Made by a program: the position numbers and the translations under genes
Shown here: piece by piece, positions 44,801 through 58,669 of the stretch
Layout of the letters: each line of letters starts with the position of its first letter
Numbering within the stretch: the stretch's first letter is position 1
NCBI GenBank assembly: GCA_023105745.1
Contig: JALGQZ010000009.1
Coordinates: forward strand, 19,268,564 to 19,332,563
DNA from: Austropuccinia psidii
Lineage: Eukaryota > Basidiomycota > Pucciniomycetes > Pucciniales > Sphaerophragmiaceae
Length of the DNA: 64,000 nucleotides
Direction: 5' to 3'
Notes under the pieces: generated by a model
What the model saw: the letters and a program-made list of their open reading frames with translations, nothing else
Database searches by the model: none
Told to the model about the DNA's origin: nothing

Positions 44801-46959
44801 TTGCAAAGATTGCTAAATCCTTGTATAAGCTATGTGACCAACAAACAGTCTATGAGATGACAGAAGAAAGAGTCAAGGCATATGAAGAATTGAAAAATTC
44901 CTTAACAAATGCCCCATTTCTTCTGATGCCAGATTGGAAACTACCCTTCAAACTGTACATTGATGCTTGTGGAGAAGGACTAGGTGCTGCACTTCACCAA
45001 ACACAAATTATCAATGATAAACCAGTGGAAGGACCAATTTGTTTCATTTTAAGGCAAATAAAGCCAACAGAAGCAAGGTATGGAGCAAGCCAAATGGAAT
45101 GCTTATGCCTAGTGTGGGCTTTAGAAAAACTGCATTATCATTTGGATGGCACAGTATTTGATGTAATCACAGACTGTAATGCTGTGAAATCACTATTAAA
45201 TATGAAGACTCCAAATAGACATATGCTGAGATGGCAAATTGCTATCCAAGAATATAGAGGAAATATGACTATTGTTCATAAATCTGGAAATATTCATAAA
45301 AATGCAGATGGTCTTAGCAGATGGGCTCTAGCAAATACCCCTGACAATCCAGCATGGGTACCACAAGAAGAGCACCATATAGAAGGAATATGTGTTACAG
45401 ACATTGGCACAGAATTCTTTAACCAAGTTAAAGAAAGCTATAAGACAGACAAGAATTGCCATATCTTAAGCCAACTTCTAATGAAAGACTGCAAAGATCC
45501 ATCACTTTCATCAAAACTAGATGAAATATGGAAAAAGGCATATGATGAAGGAAGATTCCACCTCCTTGATGGAATCCTTTACCATAGAACAAAACACACA
45601 TGTGTTATGGCCTTAACAGACAGAACACTAATAAACACTATTTTACATGAGTGTCATGATAGTGTTGCATCTGGACATCTCTCAGAAGATAGGACACTAG
45701 AGAGGGTGAAAACCTGCTCTTGGTGGCCAAATTGGAAGAAAGATGTTGCAGAGTACTGCCAAACCTGTGACAGATGCCAAAAAGCCAACAGAGCCACAGG
45801 AAAGAAATTTGGAATGATGATCCAAATCCAAGAACCAAAATCCCCATGGGAAATAGTTCATATGGATTGGGTAACAGCCTTACCTCCAGGAGGAGACAGG
45901 AGTTATAATGCATGTCTAGTGTTAGTTGACAGGTACAGTAAAACTCCCATGTTCTTACCATGTCATAAAGATGACACAGCTATGGATACAGCCATAATGA
46001 TATGGAATAAAGTCATTAGCCACACAGGCTTATTCCAAAATATTATAAGTGACAGAGACCCAAAGTTCACTTCAGCATTATGGACAAACCTCCATAACTT
46101 GTTTGGGACAAAGTTATCATTCTCAACAGCTTATCATCCTCAAACTGATGGTCTAGCAGAAAGAATGATACAAACCCTAGAGGATATGATCAGAAGATTC
46201 TGTGCTTAGGGGCTAGAATTCAAAGATTCAGATGGTTTTACCCATGATTGGTGTACACTAATACCAGCACTTGAACTGGCATATAAGACATCAATCCATT
46301 CTTCTACTGGCAAAACACCAGCAATGCTAGAGAAAGGTTGGAATCCAAGACTTCCTTATGATACCCTCAAAAAGGACTTAGTGGATATACATCCAACAGC
46401 AAGCAGTTTCAAGATAATGCTTGACAAAGCAAGACACCATGCAAACAGATGCATGCAAGATTCTTTTAAATATGCAAAAGAAAGATGGGATAAAAGTCAT
46501 AAACCACCTGACTTCAAAATAGGGGACTTAGTTTTAGTATCAACCCTTAATTTCAATAACATAAAAGGCCCAAAGAAATTGAAAGATTCCTTTGCAGGAC
46601 CATTTATGATAAAAGCACTTCATGGACCCAATGCTGTGCAATTAGAACTCACAGGTGAACTAATGAACAAACACCCAACTTTCCCTGTAAGTCTGATAAA
46701 ACCTTACAGTTCAAGTGATAAGGAATTATTTCCACTAAGAAATAAACCCCCACTTGAAATTCCCCCCTTGCAGGAAGGAGAGGAAAAGAAAATAGTAAAA
46801 GTCCTTAAAGAAAGAAGGACAAGAAACAAAAAAGAAAGGGAATACCTTGTAAGGTATAGAAATTCAACTCAAGAAGATGAATGGCTACTTGAGAAAGATA
46901 TAACAAATGCTGATAAATTACTAAGAAGGTTCAGACATGAAAGAAAACCTGAAAAATAA
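41161..46959 (+). CDS. Rt4 Gag-Pol (ORF2), one internal stop
   Basis: Opens at ATG 41161, 11 bases before the ORF1 splice acceptor. Residue positions from that Met: Ser/Gln-rich leader overlapping ORF1 (1-230); coiled-coil region (240-440); capsid block [20 protein letters not shown] (444-585); zinc knuckle [14 protein letters not shown] (645-658); aspartic protease LDTGAYC (Asp 771); reverse transcriptase with YIDD (1121-1122); RNase [15 protein letters not shown] (Asp 1268); integrase HHCC zinc finger from His 1496 and DD35E residues Asp 1569, Asp 1631 and Glu 1667, the last pair separated by 35 residues. TAG at 46207-46209 sits between the catalytic core and the C-terminal part (46210-46959), which carries the GPF/Y-like region and a chromodomain-like tail ([20 protein letters not shown]). 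Related elements have Tyr or Asn there, so it is a point mutation. The chromodomain would steer integration to marked chromatin. Otherwise intact. Confidence 0.95.
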
Positions 46960-47059
46960 AAAGTTAAGCATTATTGAGCTTCAAGACTAACAAAGTCTAT
47001 TGAAGAGGTAGGACAGTGGATGATACCCTAATCACATATATCAGATTGTGGTACAATCT

Positions 47060-47076
47060 TTTTTGGTGGTAGGGAA
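47060..47076 (+). promoter_or_regulatory. Rt4 polypurine tract
   Basis: GGTGGTAGGGAA directly abuts the 3' LTR and would prime plus-strand DNA synthesis. A T-run precedes it, as in Rt2 (AGGGGGGGAA) and Rt3 (GAGGGAGGGTA). Confidence 0.75.
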
Positions 47077-49101
47077 TGTGAGCCTTTGAGATATGACCAC
47101 ATACCCAATAAGGTCACAAAAAAGATTAATAATAATTATACCTTTAATATAATTATATTAAAATTAATTAGAATAATTATACATTCAAAATAATTACTCA
47201 AATATACAAAAAATACCATAAATTGGTACTAAAATTGGTTTAACTTAAAAACCAATGAATCAACATGTAAAACAAATTATACCATTGGATTCCCCATGGA
47301 AAAATACACATATACCATTTTTATGGCATATCTGTAAAGTCAATATTTAAGGAATTATAAGGTAAAATACCTTATAAAAACCATAAACCTTATTTATCTC
47401 AAGAACTAATGAAGCAACATGTGAAATAAATTGTACCAGTGGATTCCCCATGGAAATCCACACATAAAACAATTAATAAGCTAATTCCCAAAGTTAATAC
47501 TTAAAGAATTATCCTGAATATATGCACTTTTTTGGTCAATGCATATATTCAAGGATCATAGCTAATATCTCCTAAAATATACATGATAGAATGATGAACC
47601 AAAAATGAAGTTACCACGTAATTACTGTAAGAACACAGATATGAACTTTATTTTACAAGTTATAAACAAGGTTAAAACCTACGATGAAATATTGATAAAA
47701 ATCAACAGAGCTGTTGACCACTTTGTTGTGAAAGTGCTCCAAACTTAAAAAAAAGTATACAGTTGGATTCTACTAGTTCATTCGTGAAGAATGATGTAAT
47801 GTTTATTATTAAATTCAGGGTATAACCCCCTGAAATCAAGGTTTGAAGTTTAAAATGTTGAATTTCGACAGAAAAGATGAGTTACAAGAAAAATCATCAA
47901 AATTAGAGTTTTGATGATGTAATGAAAAGCTCTTGGCAGCATAATAAGGTTATTTCAGGCTATCAGAATTCACTCTCTGAATTGCTGTAGCGTGTAAATC
48001 TTAAAAGTTATTGAGGATCAAAGTTTGAGCTTAATTTGAGCAGTTATGATCACATACTGTAACCTTAATTTAAGTTTAACAGTCTTAAGAGTGATAAAAT
48101 TGGTGAATACTATTAGTTTATGATTAAAACTAATAAAATCCACGAAATTTGGGGTTCTGCCAAGCCTCTGATGTCATCAAACTTAGAGCTATAGTGATAA
48201 CTCTAAATAATGGTGTAATAATGATGTAATATGGTTTGATCATGATGTAATCACCCTCAAACCTTAAAATATTGATCAATTCCAGTGGATATGATCAGTA
48301 CACGTCTACTAGAAGCCTGTTGGACTCTAGGAGGGAGGTATTTACTATAAATAGAGCTCTTTTTACTCTATTTTCCCCTCAGACGCATCAAAAACATTAA
48401 ATCAATTAAATCAAAGGTAATTTCTTTATTCTTTATATATAAAAGCATTATATTATTAAAGACCAAAGACCTCCTTGCTATAATCATCTATTTTGACGTG
48501 ATTAAATCATTTATTTAATTGTTTTTGTTAAAAAATCTCTATAAAACTCATTTCCACGTAAAAATCCAGAATAATTTGTAATTTTCTTTATTTTTATTGT
48601 AAATACAATTTGAAAAAGTTGTATTTATATTTTTTGGCGTAAAATACTTCAAAATTATTATATTAAGTGTTAAAAGTAGGTTATTTTCTCTTATTATAAT
48701 AATTTCTCTATTATTACTCTCTTAGTAATTCTTTAATTAATATAAATAGTATTTATATTAATTCATAACTTTAATATTAGTAATATTATTGTTATTAATT
48801 GTTTTTTATTAATAAAAAACAATTTTTTACGCCTTTATTATTTGTTGGTAACAATAATAAAGAGCTTTATATTATATTAATTATTTTATATTAATATATT
48901 ATTTATAATATTATAATTTCATATAATATTAATTATATTATTATATTTATTTAATAATATAATATTTTTACGCCATAATAATAATATTTCTTTATTATTA
49001 TTATTATTTTAATCTTATTTATTTCAATTATAAGGACATTCAGAGTACAATAAGTAAAAAATTAGTAATTTTCACTTATTGTTTCATAGTCAAACCTTAC
49101 A
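47077..49101 (+). repeat. Rt4 3' LTR
   Basis: 2,025 bp, nearly identical to 38399-40424 (about a dozen substitutions and one 1-bp indel counted by eye). Ends CAAACCTTACA, then the CTTAG duplicate and the resumed Rt3 gag frame. Confidence 0.96.
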
Positions 49102-49106
49102 CTTAG

Positions 49107-52100
49107 ACAGTCTAAAAGACTTAAATCCATTGATCCTCAAATGAAAATACAAATGAGGAATCATAAACTTCTGACACAACTGCCAGGAGAACTAGAGCAT
49201 GCAGTAAAGTGCAGATGCAACAAAAATTGCACTCTAGATGATATAGCCAATATCTTACAAGACATAAGGAAAAGGACTAATATAGGGAAATTCACCCCAT
49301 ATAGAAGCAGTAGTTTCAAAGAGAAACAACCTTTCAGGGTGGAGTTTAAAGACAAACCCAGAGAAAGAGTGGCAGAAGTGGCAAAAAAGAAGAATTCTTG
49401 TCACAATTGTGGTTCAACAGACCACTATGCCAACAACTGTCCAAAAGCAAAGAAGAAAGTCTATGCTATAGAAAAAGTCCCTGAAGAAGAACCTCCAACA
49501 GAGGATTCTGAATCAGACTCTATGGGAGATGCCATCAGAGAACTATTGGATGATGATCAAGACCCAAGAGAGGAACTTCTAGTGGAATACCAAGAGGAAA
49601 CCCCATTGGAAATCCAGGATATACAGTTGGAAGCAGGCATGCCACAAGACACTGCCAACAAGAACTTGTGTAAACATACACAGGATGCACAAACATTCCT
49701 GGTTACACCAACCAAAGGAATGGCATATATACATGGAACAGCCACAAAAATGACTGTATGTATTGACAATGCTCAGCACCCACTGATCATTGACAGTGGA
49801 GCACACTGCTCCATAGTGGCCAGAAATTACCTGGATAACCACTTCCCAAACTGGGAAAAAGAACTCTTGCCCACCAGGGCAAAGAACTTTAAGAGTGCAT
49901 CTGGAAAGATGACCTCTATTGGGACAATTATCAAAGAGATAATTATACCCCACAGAAAAGGTAATATCAGACTCAACCCAGAGTTTGTAGTGCTTGAAGA
50001 TGCCCACATCCAAGGGTTTTTACTTGGAACAGATTACCAGAGGATGTATGGCATAGATATTTACAATAGTAAAAATAGGCATATTACCATTGGTACTAAC
50101 AAAGAAAAGAAATTTTCTCTTGATATATACCAGATATCTTCTCAGGACCCACTGGAAGAACTTCTGAAAGAATTCAGAGAGGGACAGTTTAGCACTACCC
50201 TCACCAGTAAACAAAAGCTAAGTTTACTGAATATGCTGAGGAAGAATAGACCAGCATTTGCCATTGGTGAAGAACCATTAGGCAAGATCAAAGGCCATGA
50301 TATAGAACTATATCTGGATGTGGAAAGGCCTTATCTACCCATGTTAAGGAGACCTCCTTACCCAGCAAGTCTGGAGACCAGGAAAGAGATTGAGAAACAT
50401 ATAAATGAACTCCTGGACATGGATGTCATTAGGAAGATTGGACATAATGAAATAGTGGAAATCACCACTCCTGTCCTAATCACCTGGCATGATGGCAAGT
50501 CTAGATTGTGTGGAGACTTCAGAGCCCTGAACAACTACACAAAAGCAGACAGGTATCCTATATCAAGGATACCTCATGCCTTGGATAAATTGGCCAAAGC
50601 CAAATACATAACCAAGATGGATTGTATGAAGGGCTTCCACCAAAATGGAGTTAAACCAAACTCCATGAAATTACTCAGAATTATATGCCATATGGGCATA
50701 TATGAGTACACCAGGATGCCATTTGGCATTAAGAATGCACCAGCCCACTTCCAAAGGATGATGGACACCATATTTCAAGAAGAAATAATGGAAGGCTGGA
50801 TGGTAGTGTATATTGATGATATCATTATATACTCAGAGACATGGGAAGACCATGTACAATACATAGACAGAGTGCTAAGTAAATGTACACCCATCAATCT
50901 GAAAATTTCACTTAAAAAGTGTAATTTTGGCCAACAAGAGCTACTAGCTCTAGGACACAAAGTCTCAGGCCTTAGTCTGGCAATTGACCAGAACAAAGTA
51001 GCAGCAGTACTGCAAAAGCCAGTACCAAAGAACATCAAAGAGATGCAATCTTTCCTTGGATTTGCTAGCTACTATAGAAACCACATCAAAAACTTTGCTC
51101 ACATACCTAGTAGTTTATACAAGTTATGCTCAAAGGATGTAGTTTTTGAAATAACCAAGGAAAGGAGGGATGCATATGAAAGGATCAAATATGAACTCAC
51201 AAATGCACCTGTGCTTATCTTGCCTGACTTTGAACTACCATTCAAGTTATATATAGATGCAGCATGCAGCCAAGGCTTGGGAGCAGCCCTTCACCAAAGA
51301 CAAATTGTGGATGGTGAACCAAGAGAAGGGGTAATATGTTACATCTCTAGGCAGCTGAAGGATTCAGAAGCCAGGTATGGGGCCACCCAGACAGAATGTC
51401 TATGTCTAGTCTGGGCTCTAGAAAAACTCCACTATTATTTGGAGGGTGCAGTCTTTGAAGTCTACACAGACTGCACAGCTTTGAAGTCTTTACTAAACAT
51501 GAAGACTACTAATAGACACATGCTGAGATGGCAAATAGCCATCCAGGAGTATAGAGGGAACATAACCATCATATACAAAGAAGGTAAAAGCCATACCAAT
51601 GCAGATGGCCTTAGCAGATGGCCACTGGACAATGTCAAAAGCAATCCAGCTTATGACCCTGAAGTTGCTGCAAAAATTCCTATCCATTTTATGGAAATAA
51701 ATAGGAAGAAAAACTTCAGATTCTCTGAATGGGCACCAGGGAGTGGTACCCTTGACAGTGGAAACACTTATTCAGAAGGGACAGAAACCCCCATACTGGG
51801 AATAAGTTCCTCAGAATTGCACAATGAATTTTTCAATGCAGTACTGAAATCTTATGCTAAACATAAACAGTGTAGCATACTACTCCAACTCCTTCAACAA
51901 AAATACAGGAGCCCAGAACTGGAGACCTAGCTGGAGGAACCCTGGTTGAGGGCCTATAAGAACAATAAATTCTTCCTTATAGATGGCCTGATTTATCACA
52001 GAGAAAAGCACACCAGTGCACTCACAGTGATAGACAGAGACCACATCTCTTTAATCCTGCAGGAATGCCATGACTGCCCCTTCATGGGACACATGAGTGA

Positions 52101-53395
52101 GGACAGGACTAAAGAGAGGGTAGCAAGCACAGCTTGGTGGCCCAAGTGGGAACAAGAATTGAGTGAATACATCAACACTTGTGAAAGATGCCAAAAAGGC
52201 AAATAGAAAGCATGGGAAGAAATATGGGTTGCTTCAACACATAGAAGAGCCCAAGCACCCATGGGAAACCATCAACATGGACTGGGTCACAGGACTTGTC
52301 CCAGGAGGCAAAGAAAACTACAATGCCTGCCTAATCATAGTTGATAGGTTCAGCAAGAGCATGAGATGTCTACCATGCCATAAAGAGGACACAGCCATGG
52401 ACACTGCTCTGTTATTTTGGAATAACATCATATCCACCTGTGGAGTCCCTAAGATCATAATGAGTGACAGGGACCCAAAATTCCCATCTGAATTTTGGAC
52501 CAATTTATATGACATGCTAGGCACCAAGCTTGCTTTTTCCACAGCTTACCATCCACAAACAGATGGCCTAGCTGAGAGGATGATCCAAACAATGGAGGAC
52601 ATCCTCAGGAGGTTCTGTGCCTATGGCATGGAATACAAGGACCATGAGGGATATACCCATGATTGGGTCACCCTCTTTCCAGCAGTCCAACTGGCTTACA
52701 ATACAAGCCAGCACTCTACCACAGGAAAAACACCTGCACTGGTAGAGAAAGGGTGGAATCCCCTTTTACCTGTGGATCACTTGAAGAAGAATCTTCTGAC
52801 CATCCACCCCACAGCCAAAGACTTCCATGATATGTGGAAGAAAGACTGTGATACTGCTGCCAAATGCATAGCTGAGGCCAAAGAGTATAATAAGCAGAGG
52901 TGGGACAAATCACATATGGAACCTGACTTCAAGGAAGGGGACCAGGTGTTAGTGTCTACACTAAACTTTAACAATCTCAAAGGACCCAAGAAAATGAGAG
53001 ACTCATTTGTGGGGCCCTTCACTATCATTAAGTTGATAGGGAAGAATGCAGTAGAGGTCAAGCTCAATGAGGAGTTTTCTAGGAAACACCCAGTCTTTCC
53101 AGTGAGCCTGGTCAAACCATACTTCCAAACAGAAGAGGATAAGTTCCCCTCCAGGAAGAAAAACATCACTCCACCAGAAATAGTGGAAGTAGAAGACTCT
53201 CCTGGGCCTGTGAGTAAAATCATCAGGGCCAGAAAAATCAGACTCAATGGGAAAGATCAGAGACAATATCTAGTCAGATTCAAGAACCAGACAGCTGACA
53301 AAGACAAATGGTTGGCAGAAGATGCCATACCGGATGGGAACCTTCATCTAAGGAGATTCAGAGCCTCTAGGAGGACTGAACAGTCTCATCAATGA
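49107..53395 (+). pseudogene. Rt3 Gag-Pol (ORF2), 3' part
   Basis: Continues the Rt3 frame after the Rt4 insertion: end of capsid ([18 protein letters not shown]), zinc knuckle [14 protein letters not shown] (from 49399), protease [11 protein letters not shown] (Asp near 49792), reverse transcriptase with YIDD (50809-50820), RNase [16 protein letters not shown] (about 51250), integrase HHCC and DD35E ([34 protein letters not shown]), a GPF/Y-type block and a chromodomain-like tail ([20 protein letters not shown]). Two lesions only: TAG at 51928-51930 (a CAG-to-TAG change by comparison of context) and a 1-base insertion at 52191-52200 in the HHCC finger. Polypurine tract follows at 53408-53419. 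Confidence 0.93.
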
Positions 53396-53419
53396 TGAGC
53401 CTTTTTTAGAGGGAGGGTA

Positions 53420-54859
53420 TGTCAGCCTGTGACTCAAAACCAGAGCACAAGCATGACAGCCAAAATACCATAAACCAATGGTATAGCCAAAATACCACCA
53501 AAATATGGAGCTGAGCCAAATTAGCTCAAAAGGTATCAAAAGAAAGAGGAAACTCACCTCTTTCTGAAAATATAAGTCCCATCACCATAGGACAAGAAAT
53601 AACAAAGTTATTCCTGCTCAAAGCTATTGCTGAGCATAAACCTTAATTTTCACCTCTCATCTAAAATCTAGAAGGAGAGGCTTAACCCCATCAAATGGGT
53701 ATTCAAAATGAGGCTCTAAGCCAGGGCTATCCAATGGTACCAGGCAAACTGAGCTAGCACCAGTATTACTTGAGTTATGGTCAAATTCAGACCAAATAAG
53801 GGTGAACAAAACATTCACCTCTTATCTAACTTTTACAGTTTTAGTGTGAGATACCTAAAGTGGGGTCTTTTTGGAAAGAGCACAATCAGGGCTATCTGAT
53901 GGTGCCATCCATTTCCTCATAACTCAACTACAACAGAAGTTATTGGCCAAACAAGCTTAATACAGGTTTTGACCAGACCACGCCAATGTACAAAAATACT
54001 TGTACATGGGATAACTTTGTCATATTTAATGATAACCATGTCGAGCTGGGTACCATTGTGTAGAGCCCATACAGGGCTATTCAATGAACCAACTTTGAGC
54101 TTGATATCTCAAAAACTGACAGAGTTGTGACCATTTTAAGGTCAAAATCCCACCTGCTGTCAGATACAGCCTTACCATGGGATAATATCCCATAACCATG
54201 AATATGAGGTGTCAAATAGACGAAGAAGCATGTTTTTACTTCAATGCCTCATATGTCAGTCAATACTGGGGTCCCATACAGTTTCTGTACAGCATTCTAC
54301 GCGTCATACACATCAGAATCAGGCTGTGAGGTCCCCAGATGAAAATTTTCACCCTGTATTAGTGAAAACTGCCCAGATGTGGTTTCAAAACCACATCTGA
54401 GCCCAATACAGGGTATACAGGCTGTTTTCAAACCACAAGCCTGTCCTGGAGAGTGAAAAATCTTCACTTCCTCTACGTGGAAAGGTCTAGCAGCCTTTCC
54501 ACCTCAATTTCAGGATAAAAGGAGGGCTTTTCACAGCCAAAAACCTTTCCTCATCCTGCTCTTGAATAACCTACGTAGTAAACTGTCAAAAACAGTTTTA
54601 CTCTTGGTTAAATAATCAGGTATACTCTTAATTTAAAGTATTGTAGTCTTTATTATTGTAATCCAACAGGTAAAGCTGCACCCAGGGCTTTCAACAGCGC
54701 TCACCACCACTATATCTTTATAGTAAAGCCCTTTAAATCTTAGAATTAAATCATTTATTATCAATCTTATCATCTTTTAAAACCATTTTTACCGTGTCAC
54801 AGTCATAGTTAGAGCTTGTAAATACTCATATACACCTTTATCATAGACTCAGCCTGACA
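53420..54859 (+). repeat. Rt3 3' LTR
   Basis: 1,440 bp, about 17 differences from the 5' LTR by eye. Contains the conserved 26-nt near-palindrome at 54374-54399. Followed by AGGGG and the resumed Rt2 reverse transcriptase frame. Confidence 0.96.
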
Positions 54860-54864
54860 AGGGG

Positions 54865-57686
54865 ACAATGAAGAAGTAGGAATAACTACACCAGTCATAG
54901 TGGCATGGCATAATGGAAAATCTAGAATGGTTGGGGACTTTAGAGCTCTGAACACTTACACTGTTCCAGACAGATACCCAATACCGAAAATCCAATTTTC
55001 CTTACTCAAATATCTCAAGCAGTGTATATAACCACTATGGATGCCCTTAAGGGATTCCATCAAAATGTGGTGACACCAAGAGCAAGAAAATACTTGAGAA
55101 TTATTGTTCCTTGTGGAGTGTATGAATACTTAAGGATTTCCTTTGGTATCAAAAATGCCACTTCACACTTCCAAAGAATGATGAATGAAATCTTCCCTGA
55201 AGAACTCTCACAGGGATGGTTAATCATTTACATTGATGACATTATTGTCTGTTCCAAAACTTGGGAAGAGCACATGTACAGATTGTCCAGAGTTTTGACA
55301 AAAATTCAATCAGTAAACATGAAAATCTCCTTGAAGAAATGTCATTTTTGATTTCAAGAACTTAAAGCACTAGGACATGTTGTATCTTGTTTGTCCCTTG
55401 GAATTGACAAAAACAAAGTCTAAGCAGTATTGCTAAAACCCATGCCTCAGAACAAGAAGGAAATTCAGTCATTCTTAGGGCTTGCAGGATATTACAGGCA
55501 ACACATTAAAGATTTTGCATCCATAGCAAGACCACTTTATAAATTGTGTGACAAAGACACAGTATTTGAAATGACTGTTGACAGAGTCAAAGCCTTTGAG
55601 TCTCTAAGAGAAGCCTTGACCACTGTTCCACCCTTACTGATGCCAGACTTCAAATTGCCTTTCAAATTGTATATTGATGCATCAGGGGAAGGATTGGGTG
55701 CTGCACTTTACCAAGTTCAGATCATAAATGATAAACCTGTAGAAGGACCCATATTTTTCATATCCAGGCAAATCAAACCAACTGAAGCCAAATATGGGGC
55801 AGCTCAAATGGAATGTCTATGCATTCTCTGGGAATTGGAGAAAGTGAACTACTTCTTAGAGGGATGTGTTTTTGAGGTGATAACAGATTGTACATCTGTC
55901 AAATCACTTTTAAACATGAAAACACCCAACAGGCATATGCTCAGATAGCAAATAGCCATACAAGAATACAGGGGCAATATGACTATTGTTCATAAGGATG
56001 GGAATATTCATAAAAATGCGATTGGACTGAGAAGATGGCCATTATCAAATAATATTGATGATCCTGCTTATGTTCCAGAAGAAGCTTCCCCACAGATCCC
56101 AATAGAAGGAATAAGTGTTACATACTTGAGCACCACCTTCTTTGAAGAAGTCAGAAATAGTTACACTCAAGATAAGAAATGTAGCATCTTATGCCAATTA
56201 CTTAACAAAGACTGTAAAGACAACTCACTAATACATTCCTTGGATGAAGAATGGAAAAAATCTTATGATGAAGGAAGATTTCACCTACTGGATGGTATAA
56301 TTTACCACAGAACCAAGCACACATGTGTCATGACAGTTGTGGACAGGTCATTAATCAATCTTGTACTTAAAGAATGCCATGATAGCCTCTTTTCAGGACA
56401 TCTGTCTGAAGACAGAACAAGAGAGAAAGTAAAAACCTGCATATGGTGGCCAATGTGGCAGAAAGATGTTTCAGAGTATTGCAAGACCTGTGACAGATGC
56501 CAAAAGGCAAATAATTCCCTGGCAAGAGACTTGGAAATATGATAGAAATCCAAGAACCAAGCAGACCTTGGGAAATTGTCCATATGGATTGGGTAACTTG
56601 TCTACCACCAGGAGGTGACAGAAGTTATAATGCTTTCCTAGTAATTACGGACATATTCAGTAAAACTTCAATCTTTTTACCGTGTCACAAGGATGAGACA
56701 GCCATGGATGCAGCTCTTCTGATATGGAATAGAGTAGTGTCATGGACTGGGATATTTACAAATATCATTATTGACAGGGATCCCAAATTCACTTCAGCAC
56801 TATGGATAAATCTTCACCAATTATTTGGCACTAAACTGTCTTTCTCTACAGCCTACCACCCACAAACTGATGGTCTGGCTGAAAGGATGATCCAAACCTT
56901 AGAGGACATGGTAAGAAGATTTTGTGCAAATGGCCTTGAATTTAAAGATAGTGATGGTTTCACCCATGATTGGTGTACTCTTCTACCTGCACTGGAACTG
57001 GCATACAAAACCTCCATTCATGCCAGTACCAATGAGATTCCTGCTATTTCTGAAAAAGGATGGAATCCCAAATTACCCCAAGATTCTTTAAGGAAAGATT
57101 TGGTTGAAATACATCCTACAGCTGCCAGCTTCAAAGGAATGCTAGACAGAGCCAGAAAGCATGCAGTAAAATGCATGGAAGACTCATTTGCATATGCTAA
57201 AGATAAATGGGACAAATCTCATGCCACTCCAGATTTCAAGGTAGGGGATTTAGTACTAGTATCCACCACCAACTTTGATAACATCAAATGATGTAAAAAG
57301 CTCAAAGAATCCTTTGCAGGAACTTTTGTTATTAAAGCCCTCCATGAAGAAAATGCTGTTGAAGTAGAATTATCTGAAGAACTTAGTAATAAGCATCCTA
57401 CATTTCCAGTGAGCTTGGTAAAACCATATACATCTAGTGATGCTGGAAATTTCCCTTGAGGAATAAGATTCCCCAAGCTATATCTCCTACTGAGACATCT
57501 GGTACTAATAAAATTACCAAAGTTCTTAAATAAAGAAAATTAAGAACCAAGAAAGTGAGGGAATACCTTGTTAGGTACAGTGACCCAACTTGTGAAGATG
57601 AATGGTAAGAAGAAAAAGATATACCGGAGGCTACCAAACTCCTCAGGAGATTCAGACAAACTAGAAATACCAATATTCCAAAGTAA
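54865..57686 (+). pseudogene. Rt2 Gag-Pol (ORF2), 3' part
   Basis: Resumes after Rt3 with the reverse transcriptase ([20 protein letters not shown], a shift near 55000, [16 protein letters not shown] at about 55232-55243). TGA at 55349 and TAA near 55421 follow. The RNase H block [15 protein letters not shown] (about 55670) is readable, then TAG at 55946. Integrase HHCC, a shift near 56520, then the DD35E core (MDWVTCLPPGG, IIDRDPKF, GLAERM). TGA at 57289 precedes the GPF/Y-like region, and the chromodomain-like tail is broken by several stops. Overall about ten lesions, intermediate between Rt1 and Rt3. Ends just before the polypurine tract TAGGGGGGGAA (57698-57708). Confidence 0.88.
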
Positions 57687-58669
57687 TATTCTTTTTTTAG
57701 GGGGGGAATGTGAGCCTTAGAGGTAATTTCATATACCCAAAAGACCACAAATACAAAATTAACATATAAATGTAAATAAAAGAAATTTATTTATATTATT
57801 GAAATGAAAATAAAAATATAAATATAAAATTATATTCACAATCAAAAGTTTAATTTCAATTTAAAAATGAAATTACATTAGATTTTGCAATTATAAAATT
57901 ACATTTATACTTGAAAAAATTAAGTAAAAATGAATTTTTAACAAAATTGTAAAAAAATAAATAAATTTGGAAAAAAGTTAAATAAAAATTATTATAGCTT
58001 TTTATCAAATAAATAAACATATAAAAATTATTTCACCATTGGATTCCTCATAAAAAATCGGGTGGGGTCACCTCTGAGTGAAAATTTTGTAACTCAACTC
58101 TAAATAAGCTTAAATTAAGTTTTTAGTATTTTCTGTGTGAAAATTGAAAATCCTCCAAACTTAAATTTAACTCACATAACATGTAGTGTTAATCACCAAA
58201 ATTTGTGTTAAACTTGAGGTGTTGTGTATATTTTAGAAGTTATGAGGAATTAAACCATTTTCAATTGAATTCAATTGAATTCAATTGAAATGTCAAAATG
58301 TGCACATGTATTACATAAGTGAACTTTGATTTACATATGTGGTAGCAATTATCACTGCATTGGACTGTATAACTCAATTGAATTACATCTGTAAATTATA
58401 AGTATAATACATGATGAGGAATTAAAGGAAAAATAAATTGGAAAGATTAAATTTGGGGGGGAAAAGGAACTCCAGCTCTAAGGGGGAGCTAGACCCCCAA
58501 AATCCTTGCTGACAGGCGTGTGGTGTCAAAATTCATGCAAAAGGTCATCACTTTTGGCCTGGAATTGATTTACAGGGTCTGTGGACTCAATTGATGATGA
58601 GGTTTTGATACCAACTGGGGTAGGTTTAGCTCTTTCCAAGAGGGTAAAACTACCCTTAAGATAAATCAA

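Larger units (their letters stand above)
38399..49101 (+). mobile_element. Rt4: innermost, youngest Ty3-type LTR retrotransposon
   Basis: 10.7 kb, bounded by LTRs of 2,026 and 2,025 bp and a perfect target duplication CTTAG (38394-38398, 49102-49106). By eye the LTRs differ by about a dozen substitutions and one single-base indel, about 0.6 percent. The interior has primer-binding site, ORF1, one long Gag-Pol frame with a single stop, and a polypurine tract. It is the only near-complete element in the window and may have moved recently. Confidence 0.97.
34448..54859 (+). mobile_element. Rt3: Ty3-type LTR retrotransposon, interrupted by Rt4
   Basis: Two 1,440-bp LTRs (34448-35887, 53420-54859) bound the element, with a perfect 5-bp target duplication AGGGG (34443-34447 and 54860-54864). 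Without the Rt4 insertion it is about 9.7 kb. By eye the LTRs differ at about 17 positions, close to 1.2 percent. The order LTR, primer-binding site, ORF1/ORF2, polypurine tract (GAGGGAGGGTA), LTR is complete. Same family as the copies at 10136-11557 and 17542-18979. Confidence 0.96.
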
